A DNA stretch of 64,000 bases from Saprolegnia diclina VS20 (lineage: Eukaryota; Oomycota; Saprolegniomycetes; Saprolegniales; Saprolegniaceae), in contig NW_008246115.1 in NCBI RefSeq assembly GCF_000281045.1, forward strand, positions 209,506-273,505, read 5' to 3'. Both the position numbers and the translations under genes were made by a program. Below the pieces are notes generated by a model. That model saw nothing but the letters and a program-made list of their open reading frames with translations, ran no database searches and had not been told where the DNA came from. Positions 33,973 through 46,746 of the stretch are shown here, piece by piece (the first letter of the stretch is position 1; every line of letters starts with the position of its first letter).

Positions 33973-35949
33973 TCAGGCGTCGGCGCGCGCCCGCTTGAGG
34001 CTCCACGCCTGCGCGGCCTGGAGGAGCTTGAGGTTGGACTGCGCCTTCTCGTCGTCCGGGAAGAGGTAGTCCGTGTACTCTTCGAGGCCGAGTTCCGAGC
34101 CGTCGTCAGCGTACGCCATGCGCTGCTTCTGCACGCGGCGCGGCATCTTCTTCCGGACCGCTTGGGCGCTGGTGGTCGTGCCGCTTGCGTCTTCCATCTG
34201 CAGCCACGATTCGAGGAGCGTCACGCGCTCCTCGTTCTTCTCGTCTTCCTTGAGGTTGTTGTATGCGCGCGTGAAGACGTCCCGTGCCATCTCCACGTCT
34301 TGCGTCGCCTCAAACTGAGCAAACGCGATCCAGACCTTGACGTGCTTGGTGCGTTCGAGGAGGCGTTCGTAGAGCTCGCGCGTCTTGTCCCACTCGCTCA
34401 GCTCCGTCTCGAAGTCGATGAAAGCCTTCCAGATCATCTCGGGCTTGTCCAGCAGACTCTGGTTGACGGCGAGCTCGTAGATCGCGCGGGCGCGGGTGGT
34501 TTCGCCGACCGTCTTCTCCATGTCGGCAAATGCCTTCCACGCTGCGCAGTTGTGGGGTGCAAAGAGCAGCCACTTTTCGTACAAGGTGCGGCACCGGTCG
34601 ACCTCGCCCATCATCCACTCGAGGCCAATGTAGCTCCGGTAGAGCTTGGGCGTCGGGCACCGACCGAGGGCTTCGCCGAGGACACGGCGGCAGCTGCTCA
34701 CGTCGCGCTGGCGGAGGTAAAACTTGGCAAAGAGCACCCACATCTTGGAGAAGGTAAAGGTCGCATGCGGCAGCAGCGCGATGCACTGCTCGTACACTTG
34801 GCGCGCCTCGTCCTTCGAGTCGGCGACGAGCTCCATGTAGACAGCGTACTTGATCCAGAGAAAGATATAGCGCCGCCAGTAGACCTTCTCGGCAATCGGC
34901 GGGACGTTGGCGATCGCCCGCTCGTACACCTCGCGCACGGTACCTTCGGTGCCTTCGTTCTCTTCGAGCGTCGCGTACTCGAACCACGCGTCATAGTCGA
35001 GCGGGTTGGCCGCGATCTGCGTCTCGTAATGCACGCGGCGCTTGGCGACGACGACGTCGTCGATGCGCTTGCGGTCGCCGTGCTGCTTCTCAAAGCTGAT
35101 GAACGCATTGTAGAGCCCGACGGCCTCGTCTTTCGGGAGCTTGTCGAGCGCGTACTTGAAGATCGCGCGGGCGCGCTCCATCTCCTTGCAGCGCTCTTCA
35201 AAGGCGGCAAAGGCGATGTAGACCTTCTCGGAGCGCTCGTCGTCGCGGAGCTCGACAAGCGCGCGCTCGTAAATGGCGCGGGCGCGGGCGAGGTCCTTGC
35301 CTTTCTCTTCCCACATGGCAAATTTGAGGTACGCGCGCTCGGCGATGTGGCACATGAGGTAGCGCTCGTAGATGGCGCGGGCGCGCGCGCGCTCGTTCGC
35401 ACGCGTTTCGAGCTTGATGTAGCTGTACCAGGCCTGGTCGTCCGGCATCCACTCCATCCAGCGCTCAAAGATCGCGCGGGCCGCGTCCAAATTGCCAATC
35501 ATCTCTTCCATGAACGCATACTTGTACCAGAACTGGGCCACGCGCGGATGCAAGGTCACGGCGCGGTCCCAGATGTTGCGCGCGTGGTTCACAAACTTGT
35601 TCTTCATCTCCATCTCGGCGTACTTGAGCCAGAGCGAGTGGTTCTTGTAGTCGACGTCCAGCGCGCGCTCGTAGATCGACCGTGCCCGCTCAAACTCGCG
35701 CTGCGACTCTTCCCACTGCGCGTACTTGATCCAGTTGCCCATGTGCTCGCGCTGGCGGCGAATCGTGTCTTCAAACGTCTTGCGCTTGCTCATGCGGTAC
35801 TCATCGAGCTCCTCGTCGTCCTCGATCTTCCGCCGGCCGATCCGACCGGGCGCCTCCTTGCGCTCTTGGGCCTCGCGCAGGATCTGCTCGGCCGTGATCT
35901 GGATCGGCGCCGGCGCGCGGTTCTTGACGACGCTCTTCTTCCCGCTCAT
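33973..35949 (-). CDS. CRNKL1: Pre-mRNA splicing factor Clf1/Crooked neck (HAT repeats)
   Basis: A single exon of about 658 residues from MSGKKS (an ATG five codons upstream shares the frame). The N-terminus [33 protein letters not shown] and [20 protein letters not shown] is the Crooked neck signature. It is followed by a continuous run of half-a-TPR repeats of the pattern WxxYAxxE...AR.I(Y/F)ERAL, for example [20 protein letters not shown] and [20 protein letters not shown]. The protein is a scaffold of the NineTeen complex in the spliceosome. The stop codons of this gene and the upstream kinase gene are 107 bp apart, tail to tail. Confidence 0.95.
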   Translation of the reverse strand: MSGKKSVVKNRAPAPIQITAEQILREAQERKEAPGRIGRRKIEDDEELDEYRMSKRKTFEDTIRRQREHMGNWIKYAQWEESQREFERARSIYERALDVDYKNHSLWLKYAEMEMKNKFVNHARNIWDRAVTLHPRVAQFWYKYAFMEEMIGNLDAARAIFERWMEWMPDDQAWYSYIKLETRANERARARAIYERYLMCHIAERAYLKFAMWEEKGKDLARARAIYERALVELRDDERSEKVYIAFAAFEERCKEMERARAIFKYALDKLPKDEAVGLYNAFISFEKQHGDRKRIDDVVVAKRRVHYETQIAANPLDYDAWFEYATLEENEGTEGTVREVYERAIANVPPIAEKVYWRRYIFLWIKYAVYMELVADSKDEARQVYEQCIALLPHATFTFSKMWVLFAKFYLRQRDVSSCRRVLGEALGRCPTPKLYRSYIGLEWMMGEVDRCRTLYEKWLLFAPHNCAAWKAFADMEKTVGETTRARAIYELAVNQSLLDKPEMIWKAFIDFETELSEWDKTRELYERLLERTKHVKVWIAFAQFEATQDVEMARDVFTRAYNNLKEDEKNEERVTLLESWLQMEDASGTTTSAQAVRKKMPRRVQKQRMAYADDGSELGLEEYTDYLFPDDEKAQSNLKLLQAAQAWSLKRARADA

Positions 35950-37660
35950 GCTGCTAGCGACCACTCCCGGGTCCGCACAAAAGTCCGCTGCGAGCTATTT
36001 TATTATTATTATAACCTAATACGTTAAACCGTATTCAACGCGTTTAACCCAATCGAGCTACTGGCACGCCACTTTACGGATACTGTACCGGATAATCGGG
36101 ATTGCCACCTCGCGTTCCACACATGTGTGTTTTCACCCTATTTCCCACACGACAGAATTTATCGCGTGAAGAACGTGAAGAACGTGAAGAACGTCGTGTA
36201 CGTGGCCTGTCCGCTGGTGTGAGCTGCGGTGCATGATAATTTGGCTCCTTTTGGCGCCCAGTACCCACGATCCGAGCACGGCCGCTGTCAATGGCGTGTC
36301 ATAAAGCCTCGGTGGGACCATACAGTGTACTGCGTAACACTGTATCCACAACGCCGCCATACAGATTGGCAATGATTCCTCGAGGCAAACGATGTCGACC
36401 AAGCGCTTGGGAAGCTGCGTGTCCATGCACATACGCCGTTGGCACCTGCCTGCAGCTCCTGCAGTTGCGGCGCACTCTGTCACTTTGCGAACGAGCCTGA
36501 TTCGGTCCGTCCTTGCACTATATATTGTGCTGGGTACGGCTAAAGCATGCTATAGATGGAGGGCCTTCGCCTTGCACTTGAGCACTCCGTTGGCGTCTTG
36601 CAGTTTGCCAACGCGACGGGAAAGCAATGACCAGCCTAATATACCGAGTGGTGGCGACGAGCGCGCGAAAAATCGAGCCAACTGGTCAGCGTACGGTGTA
36701 GGTTCCGCCGTTGAGACAGGATGCGGCAATTGCCAAAGATCGGCAACTGCGTCAGCGTCACACGCCGCCACGCGCCGTCAAGCGCAACCTCGGCGACGCT
36801 GTTGGCAACGCCGGTTCTCTCTGAGGCGTTCGAGCTACTCGGAGAAGCGACAACCATCGGTCGACCTCGTGCTTTTGCGGCAGCTACTTTCGAACGCACT
36901 GATGGGAGAGTTCCGGATACCGTGATGGGATGCCGGATACGAAAAAGGCCAGAAGGGCTGGGCCAATCACCGTCGCTGCCGGGAAATAGTTTGCTGAATC
37001 GCGACCCAAAACATTGAAGTGCCCACCGATCATTTTCACTTGGATTTCACACGTGGGAAATGCTTGAGCCTATTTAAATTCGGCATTCCAGGCTGCCACG
37101 TTCGCGCCGTGCGCCTTCAACAAAGACAGCAGAGCCTCGACAACGGCGAGTCCTCTTGGCGATTACTGTGCGTGATGGACCATTACATGTGTACGACGCG
37201 GTGGCCCCGCACGGCGCTGCCCATCAATGACAACCCTATCATTTCTGAGGTGCCGAAACAAACGTGCCATCGTTCAAGGTTGCCGCACGTGGTTGAATGA
37301 CGTTGCTCGATGATGGATGTGACTAGTACGAGTCAGGACCGTATGTGGCATGACAAGGCTGCACGGGTGCTAGGCGCAAGCGCCGCCTCTCGGTCTTTCT
37401 CTTCCGTTGTATAAATGAGCCCGCGAGTGGACCATGTCTGCGCAAAAACCAGGTCCGCTCGCTGCCGCGACATGGCGCCCAACCACGGTCGCATCGAGCG
37501 GCCGTCGCGCCCAGCAACCGGCAAAAGCTCAACTCACGCAGTTTGTGGTCGCTGTTGTTGTTGACGTGTGCGGTATTTGCGGCATGTGCCACCTCCATTT
37601 GGATTTCCCACCGTTTCCCACGCGTGAACGACTGGATAAAAAAACACGGTGCTTCGTTTC
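35950..37660. other. Intergenic region, 1.7 kb, with an ankyrin-like relict
   Basis: No intact gene. CCGGATA at 36088-36094 (139 bp from the Clf1 start), 36913-36919 and 36933-36939. A short minus-strand ankyrin-like stretch lies at about 37073-37140. Confidence 0.4.
37073..37140 (-). pseudogene. Possible ankyrin-repeat remnant
   Basis: On the minus strand the frame reads LAVVEALLSLLKAHGANVA, close to the second half of an ankyrin repeat, but stops flank it and no further repeat was found. Could be chance. Confidence 0.3.
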
Positions 37661-40600
37661 ATGGTGGATTGCGAGCAGCTGGCCAATTCCGCTTATCGAC
37701 AGGAAGAGGCGAAGATCAACAGCAGCATGTACGGCCAGTTCTCGGCCCATCGGTCGTACAGCCTCGCGCCGGCCAAGGCCGTCCTCACGGACGCGCCGAC
37801 GAAGGCCAAGGACCCGCTAAGCACGAGCAAGAAGCCGCCACCGTCCAAGGAGAAGAAGCGCGCGACGACCATCGACTACGAGATGACAGTGGGCGACGAC
37901 GTCGCGCAGGCGTACCACGACGCATCCATCGCCATGGAGCTACCCCAGCCGTACGTCATGGAGCTCAACAAGAACTTTGTCGTCGTCGAAAACTGTGCCC
38001 AGCTCACGACGCTCCTCAGCGCGGCGCCGATCCGCGCCCAACCGCTGGGGTACTATCGCACGTCCGACGGCTTTGACATGTACGTCGCTGCCCAGCCTAC
38101 ATACTTCCTCATACTCACGTCATATGCTAGGTATGTATTCGAGTGCACCCTCGGCGCGACGCCCGTCGAGAAGCGAAGGTACGCTGCACCGATACGACCA
38201 TATGCGCTCATTCCGTCCTTGTAGCTGGAAGATCCATCGGCGGTACCGTCACTTTGACGCGTTCTTGGCGCAGCTCAACACCCTTGCGCCCTCGATGCGG
38301 TTTCCGTCCCTCTCGGGGTCGTACCTGCAGATGTTCCGCGCCAAGCAATGCGCCGACCGCCTCGTCGAGCTCCACGCCTGGCTCGAGAAGGTGTTTGGGC
38401 TTCTGCAAGCCGCGCAGGCCGCGCAGTCGCTGCCCGCGCCCTCCAAGGCCAACCCGCACGCCAAGCTCTTCGTCTTGCTCTGCAGCTTTCTCTTTGCGGG
38501 CGCCAACACCCCGTACATTTCGTCGACCGCACCAACACTGGCGCTCCCAGCCTTTGCATGGTCATACCAGCAAGTCACGATCCGGCTCACTCAAACGCCA
38601 TTGTATCCTTCCAAGGTCCGGTCGTCCATCGAGTCGGATGCCGGCCTCGGGCTCCGTCTCGCCCCGGCGCATCGCGCCAAGGAAGAGACGATCACGGTCT
38701 ATCGCGGCGCTCTCGTGCAAGCGTTTTTGCGGCACCAAGTCGACACAGACCTCCAGCATGTTCGTCTCGGGTCGCACCTCACTCATATCAACGGCGTCTC
38801 GGTCGAGGACGAGGAATTCACCTCGATTCTGTTCCAACTGCGCTCGATGGCGCGGCCGATGCAGCTCACCTTTCGCTTTGACCCGCGCCCGCACCACTTT
38901 GAAGACGAGATGCCGGAGCGCGACCGGCTCTCGAGCATCGCGACGAGCGACCGCGCCAACTCGGTGTACATGGCCGGGGGGTCCGTGGACGTGACCGAGC
39001 CGCAGACACCGATGCGCGTCTTTGAGTCGGTCTTCTCGGACACCTTTGGCCGCAAGCGGACAGATACAGTCCAGCTCCCTGATGACGTCAACGAGGAGGT
39101 TGAGAGCAACCAAGATGACGTGATCGAGTCCTGGGACGACGTCGGTGGCTTTGTCATGGACACGATCTCGCACGGGTACTTTTTCGCCAAGCTCCACGGC
39201 GCGCCCGCCAAGGCCAAGCCGACAGGTACACGTCGTCGCCACGAGTGTGGACAAGTTGTCTCATCTTGGAATAGACACGGCCTTCGCCACCGGCATCTGG
39301 AGCACGGCCGCCGGGCCGATGAGCGTTCAGTTTACCGGGTGCCGACTGCGCGGGAAGGACGCCGTGTACCTCTCGGCCACGCCCATGGTACGTGCTTCGC
39401 GCGTGTGGTCGTGTCTCATCATTCTGATTTTCTTATAGCTGTTTAATGCGCCCGAGCCAAAGAACCCGTACGATCTGGCGCACTAGCCGAGCTCATGCTC
39501 TCGACATGTAGGCAACGCAAGCAAGAGCGCCGTCTCGAGCGCGGCATGGTGCTCACGGCCGTCAACAAGGAGTCGACGTTTGGTCGGTCGTTCAAGGACG
39601 TTGTCAAGCTCCTCGAGACCGCGTCGCAGCCGACAGCGTTGACCTTCCGCTGGTTTACCGGTACGAAATCGCAAACCTGAGTTGCAGGTTTCTCATATCG
39701 TGACTGGATAGAATACAGTCTCTTTCTCGGGCCCAACTTGGATGCGGTGGACCAAACGCTCATCAACCGCCACATTCGCGACGACCCGACGCCAACGCCG
39801 ACAGAGCTCAACTCGCTCCTCGAAGCGCAGGTGCGTCCACTTGATAGATCGATACCTCGATAGTTAGCGAATGTTGTGTAGGCCAAGATGTTTCGTAGCC
39901 TCCAGACCGCGCTCAATGAGAACGCGTCGCTGCGCAAGGACATGCAGGTCATCCAAGAGTCCAACCGGCTCGTGCGCGAAGACCACGCGTCCGCGCTCAG
40001 CGCCTACAAGGGCCTCTTGCGTGCGAACGAGCGGCTCGTCGAGCGCTGCCAAGCGCTACAGTACGCGCTCGAAGACGTGCATGTGGACGTGCAGCAGACT
40101 GCGAAAGAGCGCCGTGCCGCCGAAGCTGCGGCGGCGACCGCGGCCGCGACGCTGAGCTCGCACTTGGAGAAGGCGCGCGTCGACTCGGTCCACTACCTCA
40201 AGGCCCACGAAGCGCGGTGCCTCGCCGAGTGCAACAAGTCGATCGAGGTCGCCAAGCGCGTGGCCGAGGCCAAGACGAAAAAGCAGGTGGACGACGCAGT
40301 GGCGGCGCTCCGAGCGCAAACGAACGCCGCGATGCAGCGCCTCGTCGAGGAAAACGCCGACGAAATCGAGTTTCTCAACCAGCAGCTCGCGCTCTGGAAG
40401 CACCAAGTCGAGGTGCTCACCGAGTCGGACCGCCGCGAGCACGCCTCGTCCTCCAAGCAATCAAAGACCCTCGAGGTACTCACGACGATATGATGTGCAC
40501 ACAAATGACACTGGCATCGTGTAGATCCCCGAAGACGCATTGTTGCGGGAGATGGAGCAGCTGCACGCCCAAGACCGCCGCGCAGGGTCGCGCGTCCGGT

Positions 40601-40737
40601 CGGCCTCGAATGCCGGTCCAAGTACCACCACCACCAACAGCAATAGCTCGACCAGTAAGGGCGGCAACAGTGCCAGTGCGGCAGTGCCCAAGCCCTCGGT
40701 GTGGGACCGTGTTCTCGACTCGATGATCGGCGACTGA
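37661..40737 (+). CDS. PX-PDZ coiled-coil protein
   Basis: Nine exons (37661-38079, 38131-38178, 38225-39225, 39275-39387, 39439-39467, 39512-39660, 39712-39830, 39882-40475, 40525-40737), all introns 44-51 bp with TAG ends, give about 894 residues. A PX-like phosphoinositide-binding domain is split by introns: YVFECTLGATPVEKR joins SWKIHRRYRHFDAFLAQL, and then FPSLSGSYLQ. A PDZ-like unit follows (GLGLRLAPAH, HVRLGSHLTHINGVSVEDE), and a second after the fifth exon (RGMVLTAVNKESTFGRSF). The C-terminal third is coiled coil from ENASLRKDMQVIQESN onward. It is likely an endosomal or membrane-trafficking adaptor; that is inference from the PX domain. Confidence 0.8.
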
Positions 40738-41873
40738 GTTTTTTGATTTATTCAGTTATCTAATATACCAACTGTCATTTGGTTTGGTGTCGTTTGGCGC
40801 CTTGAAGGTATCGTGGTCGACGTCGCCCATGGCGGAGGTCGAGGAAGCGGAGCATGGCGCTTTGTGTCACTCCAACGATCGCGTCCGCAGGCACTGGAGC
40901 GGCAAACTCGAGGACCATGTTGGTCGATCCTCTTGCCGGCTTTGCGCTTATGACGAGCTAGTACATCGTGTGTCATGAACAGGGCAAGGCGGGTGTGGGT
41001 CGAGACGCTCAAGTGACCGTTGCCCGAGCTGCCAGGGATTCAGAAGGCGGTGACGTGGCATACCGAGGCGTTCTCAAGAATTTACGCTCGTTTGATTGGC
41101 TAAAATAATCCAAACTCAGCCAATCATGCAGCAGTACAGCGTCCAGAATTCTCTCCCGGTCGGTCCTCGCCGCGTCTGTCAACTGCTCAACCAAAGCGCC
41201 AAGCTTGTATTCAAGAAGCGATCTGAGGCACCGTCGAGCACGTCAACGTCTTTTGCAGCCCGCGAGGATGCGGAATCAAGTCCGACACCACTCGGCACCA
41301 CCCTTGGTGCAAGGTGACCCCGCAAGAGTTCTGCCTCGTTACCCACAGGAGCAAGGCTCGTCGCGAAACCAACTCGTCGAAACATTGAGTGCGTACAACG
41401 ATGCAGCTCGCGCGTCTTGGAGCCAGTGCCCCTGAGGCCACACCACGTTAAGTACCGCCGTTGAAAGAGGTCGAGCTACGACTAAAGCGGTGACAGATGT
41501 GCTTGTACGACGTCTTATGAAGGATGCTACAGGTTATCGTCGATGATCGATTCGGGAGCGCAAGGTAGTCATTGACGCAGAGCTATTGAACGCGTTGAGT
41601 AGGATAGAGCTGGTACAACCACTCGTTGAGCTAGAGGCTCCGCCGGGCCACCGTTTTGCTTCCATTGATGTCAGTCGATTGTAGTCCGGTCTTGTCAAGC
41701 GCGCTTGGACGCTCAATCATTTGCCTATCGCGCTTGGAATGCTTGGAATGGGTCGACTTCCGATGTGAAGGCGGCGGCTTTGTGAGGCACTCCATCGCGA
41801 GAGTCTCTGTCGAGTGATGACTAAGTGCCAAGCGTGCAAGGAAATTTGGTTGAGTTTGGCGTGTAACGGCGAA
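40738..41873. other. Intergenic region, 1.1 kb
   Basis: No supported gene. Inverted CCAAT boxes (GATTGGCT at 41094-41101 and AGCCAATC at 41118-41125) suggest promoter sequence. Confidence 0.4.
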
Positions 41874-43532
41874 ATGGGCTGGCTGCTGCACGCGATCCTT
41901 GGCGTCGCACATGTCGTGCTGGCGCACCGCAGCACCGTGTACTACCGCGACAGCACCGACACGCACCTCGTGGCGCGCGATATCAACCAAGTTAGCGTCG
42001 TCATCGGTGACGACCCAAGCTGGACAAAGCTACTGGGCTTTACGGTGCACGAAGCCGGCGCCAGGTGCGACAGTCTACAGCACATTGTGCACCTAAGAGC
42101 TAGTGCGCAGACTTTACTGGTCGGACGGCAATGCAATCTGGCGGGCCAACCTCGACGGCAGCGACCGCCACGTACGAGCTTCGTCCTCCTGCGCACTCGC
42201 ATTTCCGTATAGATATACGTCGGCGCCATGGTGCAGGTGACGTGGACAGGCGCCAACTTTGGAGTTGGCCCGGACGACGTCGCACTGCGAGTGGAAGGCG
42301 TGCCGTGCGTCCGCATCACGGCGTGGTCGCGCACCCAAGTGACCTGCGTCATGGCGCGGCCGGTGCGGACACTCGCGTCGACAACGAGCCTCGAGCCGAG
42401 TGCTATGACGATGACCACGTCCGCGGGCACGACCACTGGTGCGTTCATACGTACCACAGCACGACGTCAATATGTCGCTGCTTAGGCGTTCAGGCCAACT
42501 TCGACAGCCTCGTCTTGTCCGAGGGCCTCGCCATGCCCCTCGTGCGCTCGATTGCAACGCGCGTGACGCATCTCAACCCACACACGCTGGCCATCGACCA
42601 GTACGATCCAAACGCCCGCTGGCTCGTCTTCTCGGACGACGCCAACGGCCGTGTCTACCGCGTTGACGTCACTTCGTACGCCATGCACGAGCTGCTAGCG
42701 ACGGTACGACAGTGGTCTCCGATCACCTCCGAGTACGACTGACAACTGCGCAGGTGTGGGCGGTGCATGGCCTTGCTGTCGTGGGCATGTCCGTATACAT
42801 TGCCGCCGAAGCCAACGGGACCATTTCGCGGCTCGACACGACGTCGGGCGCCGTGACGCCGATCGTCTCGGGGCTGGCGTCGCCGCGTGGGCTCTGTCTC
42901 GACGCCGCCAACGTAGTACTACGTCGTCCAACACCACGAACCAATCCGATGCAACTAGACGACGTTGTATGTGGCCGCGAAAGGCGGCACGATATGGGCC
43001 GTCGCCAGCAGTGGGATGCCAGTCTATGGCCCGTCACGCGCGACGCCGCCGGCCGTCGCGCGGCGCCTCGTGGCCGTGAGCTCGCTCGCGCGCCTCAATG
43101 GCATCGCGCTAGGCCCCGATGGGTGCGGTGGAATGGACACACTCAGATGACTCTACAATGCGCGACGGTAGGCGCCTCTACTGGAGCGAGGCCAACACCA
43201 ACGTTGTCGCGCGGACGTCGCTCACGCGGCTGCGACGCGAAGTGCTTCTCGGTGGGTCGCCGCAGTCGGTGCTCAGGTATGCATGACGCCGAGCGCGCGT
43301 GATAACGCTGGAATATTGCGTTAGCTGGCCCCGCCATGTGCACGTTCTGGCCTCTGGCGCCGGCGTGTACTGTACGGAATACGCCGGTCGCATCGGCCTG
43401 CTGGCGCTGCCAAGCGGCACGCTCACCACCGTCGTCGACGCCGCCATCGCGACAACTTCGATAGGGCAACTCGACGGCGCCATCGCAGCCCGTCCACCGT
43501 CGGCGCCGCTGCCGTTCTATGCGCTCGAGTAA
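41874..43532 (+). CDS. Secreted YWTD-type beta-propeller protein with a TIG-like domain
   Basis: Eight exons (41874-42064, 42111-42171, 42213-42438, 42486-42703, 42754-42912, 42959-43122, 43172-43276, 43325-43532) give about 443 residues. The ATG at 41874 opens a signal peptide (MGWLLHAILGVAHVVLA). LDL-receptor-type propeller units follow: RLYWSDGNAIWRANLDGSDR, ARWLVFSDDANGRVYRVDV, GMSVYIAAEANGTISRLD, TLYVAAKGGTIWAV and RLYWSEANTNVVARTSL. Inserted after the first blade is an IPT/TIG-like strand set (VQVTWTGANFGVG, ALRVEGVPCVRITAWSR). No membrane anchor is seen, so it is probably extracellular. Each splice is needed to bring the blades into frame. Confidence 0.75.
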
Positions 43533-44514
43533 CCGCTGCTGACCGACTGCCCGCCTGTCTGCCAAGATCGCCGAAGTCTGATATGGCCGCCGTGTAGTTC
43601 CCAGCACCGTCCCAATTTCCCGAAAATTGACCATCATTCCATATTGCACCGAAATACTGTATGTTGGTGGTCGATGGTGTGTCCTTCTTGCCCAAATGCA
43701 TTCGCTGCCGCAGGGCCAACGACAAGGAGGGCACTGCCTCCATCATTGTAGCACTCAATGGGATTACGATCGCGCTCAGCACGCAGTCCCATTGATGGGG
43801 AAACGGCAACTTTAATCAATTTAACACTATTAACGTAGCACTACGCTCACCGTTCCTGGCAAGCCGCTGACATACTAGTATAAACGTTGCTGGAGGCGGC
43901 CATGTACGATCTCTGCGACGCCTCCGAAGCGCTTTCGAGGCCTTTTCACGGTATTTACGCACGCGTGGTACCAGCGTGTGCAGGCTCGAAGGGCTATCGC
44001 AAGATTTGAGCTGCAGCGTACGGCCTAGAGAGACGCTTTGGAGAATTTGGCGGCTGCACTCGACCATCGGAGGCCGCAACGTCCAGTTCTAGAATACATG
44101 AAATAGTGTATCACTTGCAGGCCGTTCCCCTCACACTATTGCCAAGCGGTATTTCCTCATACAAATACTCATAGTACTTTTGCACACGATTTCATGGTGG
44201 CACGAGTGGTAAATAGACTGAGATATACTATTTGCATGCGATGGGGAAACGCCGGCTTTTTGACCAATCATAATCCTCGATTGGGATATGTCTGGTCGGT
44301 AGGGGTCGGGGTGTGAAATACCTTGGTGTTTGTATGGTGGTGCGATTGGCGGGTGAGGCACAAAAGCGCTCAGTTTCGAATTTGATTTCGTAATCACAAG
44401 CGCGTCGCTGGCTTAGTAATCACGCGCCGACCTCCTTGCCGTAATCTCAACGCGGTACGCTCTCGGCGTCATCATCTCAATGGCTCACGATCTCTGTAGA
44501 AGTAGACGTACGAC
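43533..44514. other. Intergenic region, 1 kb
   Basis: No supported gene. AT-rich near 44100-44260, with CCAAT/ATTGG boxes at about 44262 and 44281 upstream of the bZIP gene. Confidence 0.4.
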
Positions 44515-46117
44515 ATGGACCCTTACCACAACTACGGCCACCCGAACCAGGGCCCGCCCGGCCACCCGGGCATGAACAACGGCGCCGGCCACCCAGGCAT
44601 GCCTGGCGCGGGCGGCCGCCCCATGGGCATGGGCTTGCCCGCGCTCAGCCAGTCGGGCATGCCGATGATGGCCGACCTTGGCATGGGCTTTGATGGCTCG
44701 AGCTACATGCAGCACGGCGGCTACATGGGCCAGGGCATGCCGTCGATGGTGCCGCCGCCGATGAACGTTGCACTCACGCCAGTCTCAACGACGTCAAGCC
44801 AGTCGCCGATGCCGGCCGCAACTGGTGGCGCCAAGGCCAAGAAGGCACCGGCCTCCAAGAAGCGCAAGGCGCCGCCGAGCGACACGCAGTCAAACCCAGA
44901 CGCGCCCGACAGCCCATCGTCGGCGACCGGCACGGGCACGGCCGCTGACACGGAGGAGCAGCGCAAGGCGCGCCGCCGCGAGCAGATTGCCAAGGCTGCG
45001 CGCAAGCATCGGCAGCGTCAGAAGGACGAGCTCGTTGCACTTCGCGAGAAGGTGAAGGACCTGAAAGAGCAAATTGAAGTGCTCCAGAGCTCCGAGCCGT
45101 CCGAACACGACACCGAGTCGGGCTGGAAGCAGGAGGCCGAGCAGCACGCCGAGATCCGCGCGCGTGTCGACCAAGAGAACGAGTTCCTGCGCAAGACGCT
45201 CATGGAGCAAATGAAGTTTATCCAGCGGCTCCAAGACTACTTTACCAAGCAGCCGCTCCTCAACGCGCCGTCGCTCAACAAGATGCTGACAACGACACCG
45301 TCGTCGGCGCCGCCGGCGCCCGCGCTCATGCCGCCGCCGTCGATGCCGTCGTCGTCGTTCTTTCAGCTGCCGACGGTCTCGTTCCGGGACTCGCTCCTCA
45401 AGGTCGCGGACGAAGCGATCAACGTGTGCATCGAGTCGGTGCAGTACGGCGAGCAGCTCTTCAAGCAGCCCAAGGTCGCCAATATGAGCTACCTCGGCGT
45501 CACGGTCCAGTACGAGATGAACAAGGACCACATCCACATCTTCCTTCGCCACGTGCTGCCGGGCGCCAACCACATGGCCGTGAGCGACCGCGTTTGGGAG
45601 CTCATGACGTGCAAGAACTTCAACCAGGACTTTGGCTTTACCGAGGCGTACGAAGTCCTCGACGCGATCGACAATGACACCAAGTACATTCGTGCGATTT
45701 TGAACCTGACGCTCCCGAGCCCGGACAAGAACGGCGCGACCAAGGTCAAGGCCGAGCGTCTCCACGCGGTGAAGCGCCGCGCGATGGCCAACTGCGTCTA
45801 CATTGCGTCGCGCAGCGTCCCCGACGACCCGAGCTGGCCGCAGACGCCGTCGTACATTCGCCGCCACCAAAACATTGGGTATGTATCAATGTATCGACTG
45901 CGACAATGACTGATGGCATGTGGTTAGCATCATGCTCCGCGACTGCGTCGAGGAAGGCCGGTCGGGCACCGAGGTCATGTGGTGCATCAAGGTGCATCTC
46001 GACCAGCACACGGACATGTCGGTGGCCGCCAACACGCCCGACACGATCCTGCGCAACCTCTTTGAGGTCACGCCGCCATTTTTCAAGGCCATTTTGGACC
46101 GCGTCCAGCAGTCGTAA
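44515..46117 (+). CDS. bZIP transcription factor with a non-canonical basic region
   Basis: Exons 44515-45878 and 45928-46117 (49-bp intron ending in TAG) give about 517 residues. A Gly/Pro/Met-rich head (1-100) and a basic nuclear-type stretch (KKAPASKKRKAPP) precede the bZIP: basic region RRREQIAKAARKHRQRQK, then leucines at 176, 183 and 190. Spacing from Arg166 to Leu176 is canonical, but the invariant Asn eight residues before that Arg is Ile158 (codon ATT at 44986-44988). A second heptad block contains ENEFLRKTLMEQMKFIQRL. The C-terminal 230 residues form a globular region (SLLKVADEAINVCIESV, VTVQYEMNKDHIHIFLRHVL), possibly START-like, as in other oomycete bZIP proteins. It is probably a nuclear regulator with altered DNA specificity. 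Confidence 0.85.
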
Positions 46118-46746
46118 TTCTCGTACAACCACCACTTACTATTCCCTATTCCACACGAACGAGCACCATCTTACTTACACCTCTCAGTTCTTATCGCATC
46201 CCATCATTTTAGCCAGGGCTAGGTTCCGTAACGCACGTCTTCCAGCCCAACCTGCGGTGCGACACACCGCATGCAGTCGGATTCTTGTCGGCGTGTGGAG
46301 ATAAATGGTGGAAGCATCGATCGCCGGTGATTATCGCCCGAGGGCCGTGCGCATATCAACCTTGGTACGCGCGACATGGCAAGCGATCGCACAGGGTGAT
46401 TACGCTGTCTATGGGCGAGGAGGTTGCGACTCTGGCGACAGCATACTGGCAGCGTGCAGTAGCTGGCCTCGGCACGACGCCACTGGGTTGGTGGTGGAGA
46501 TTCCGACACGGTCGCCATCCCGCGCGGCTCACGCATCCGGAACCACGTTATATCTCCGCCGTCGCGTCGTGTTCGAATGCGGATGCAGCATAAACGAGCG
46601 CAAGTTGGCGTCAAGTCGCGGCCAATCTCGCCGCCGCGTCGATATCGAAGCGCGGGGGATGTGCCTCGCAATAACAACAGCTTCGACTTTGTCGGCTCAA
46701 TGGCCGATGGACCCACTTTGCCTTTTGCCTTGGGGCGATCACCAGC
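46118..46746. other. Intergenic region
   Basis: No supported gene. Confidence 0.35.

Noticed and set aside
33901-36027. 708-codon plus-strand frame opposite Clf1
   Set aside because: The minus strand encodes an unmistakable HAT-repeat protein; the plus frame is its codon shadow.
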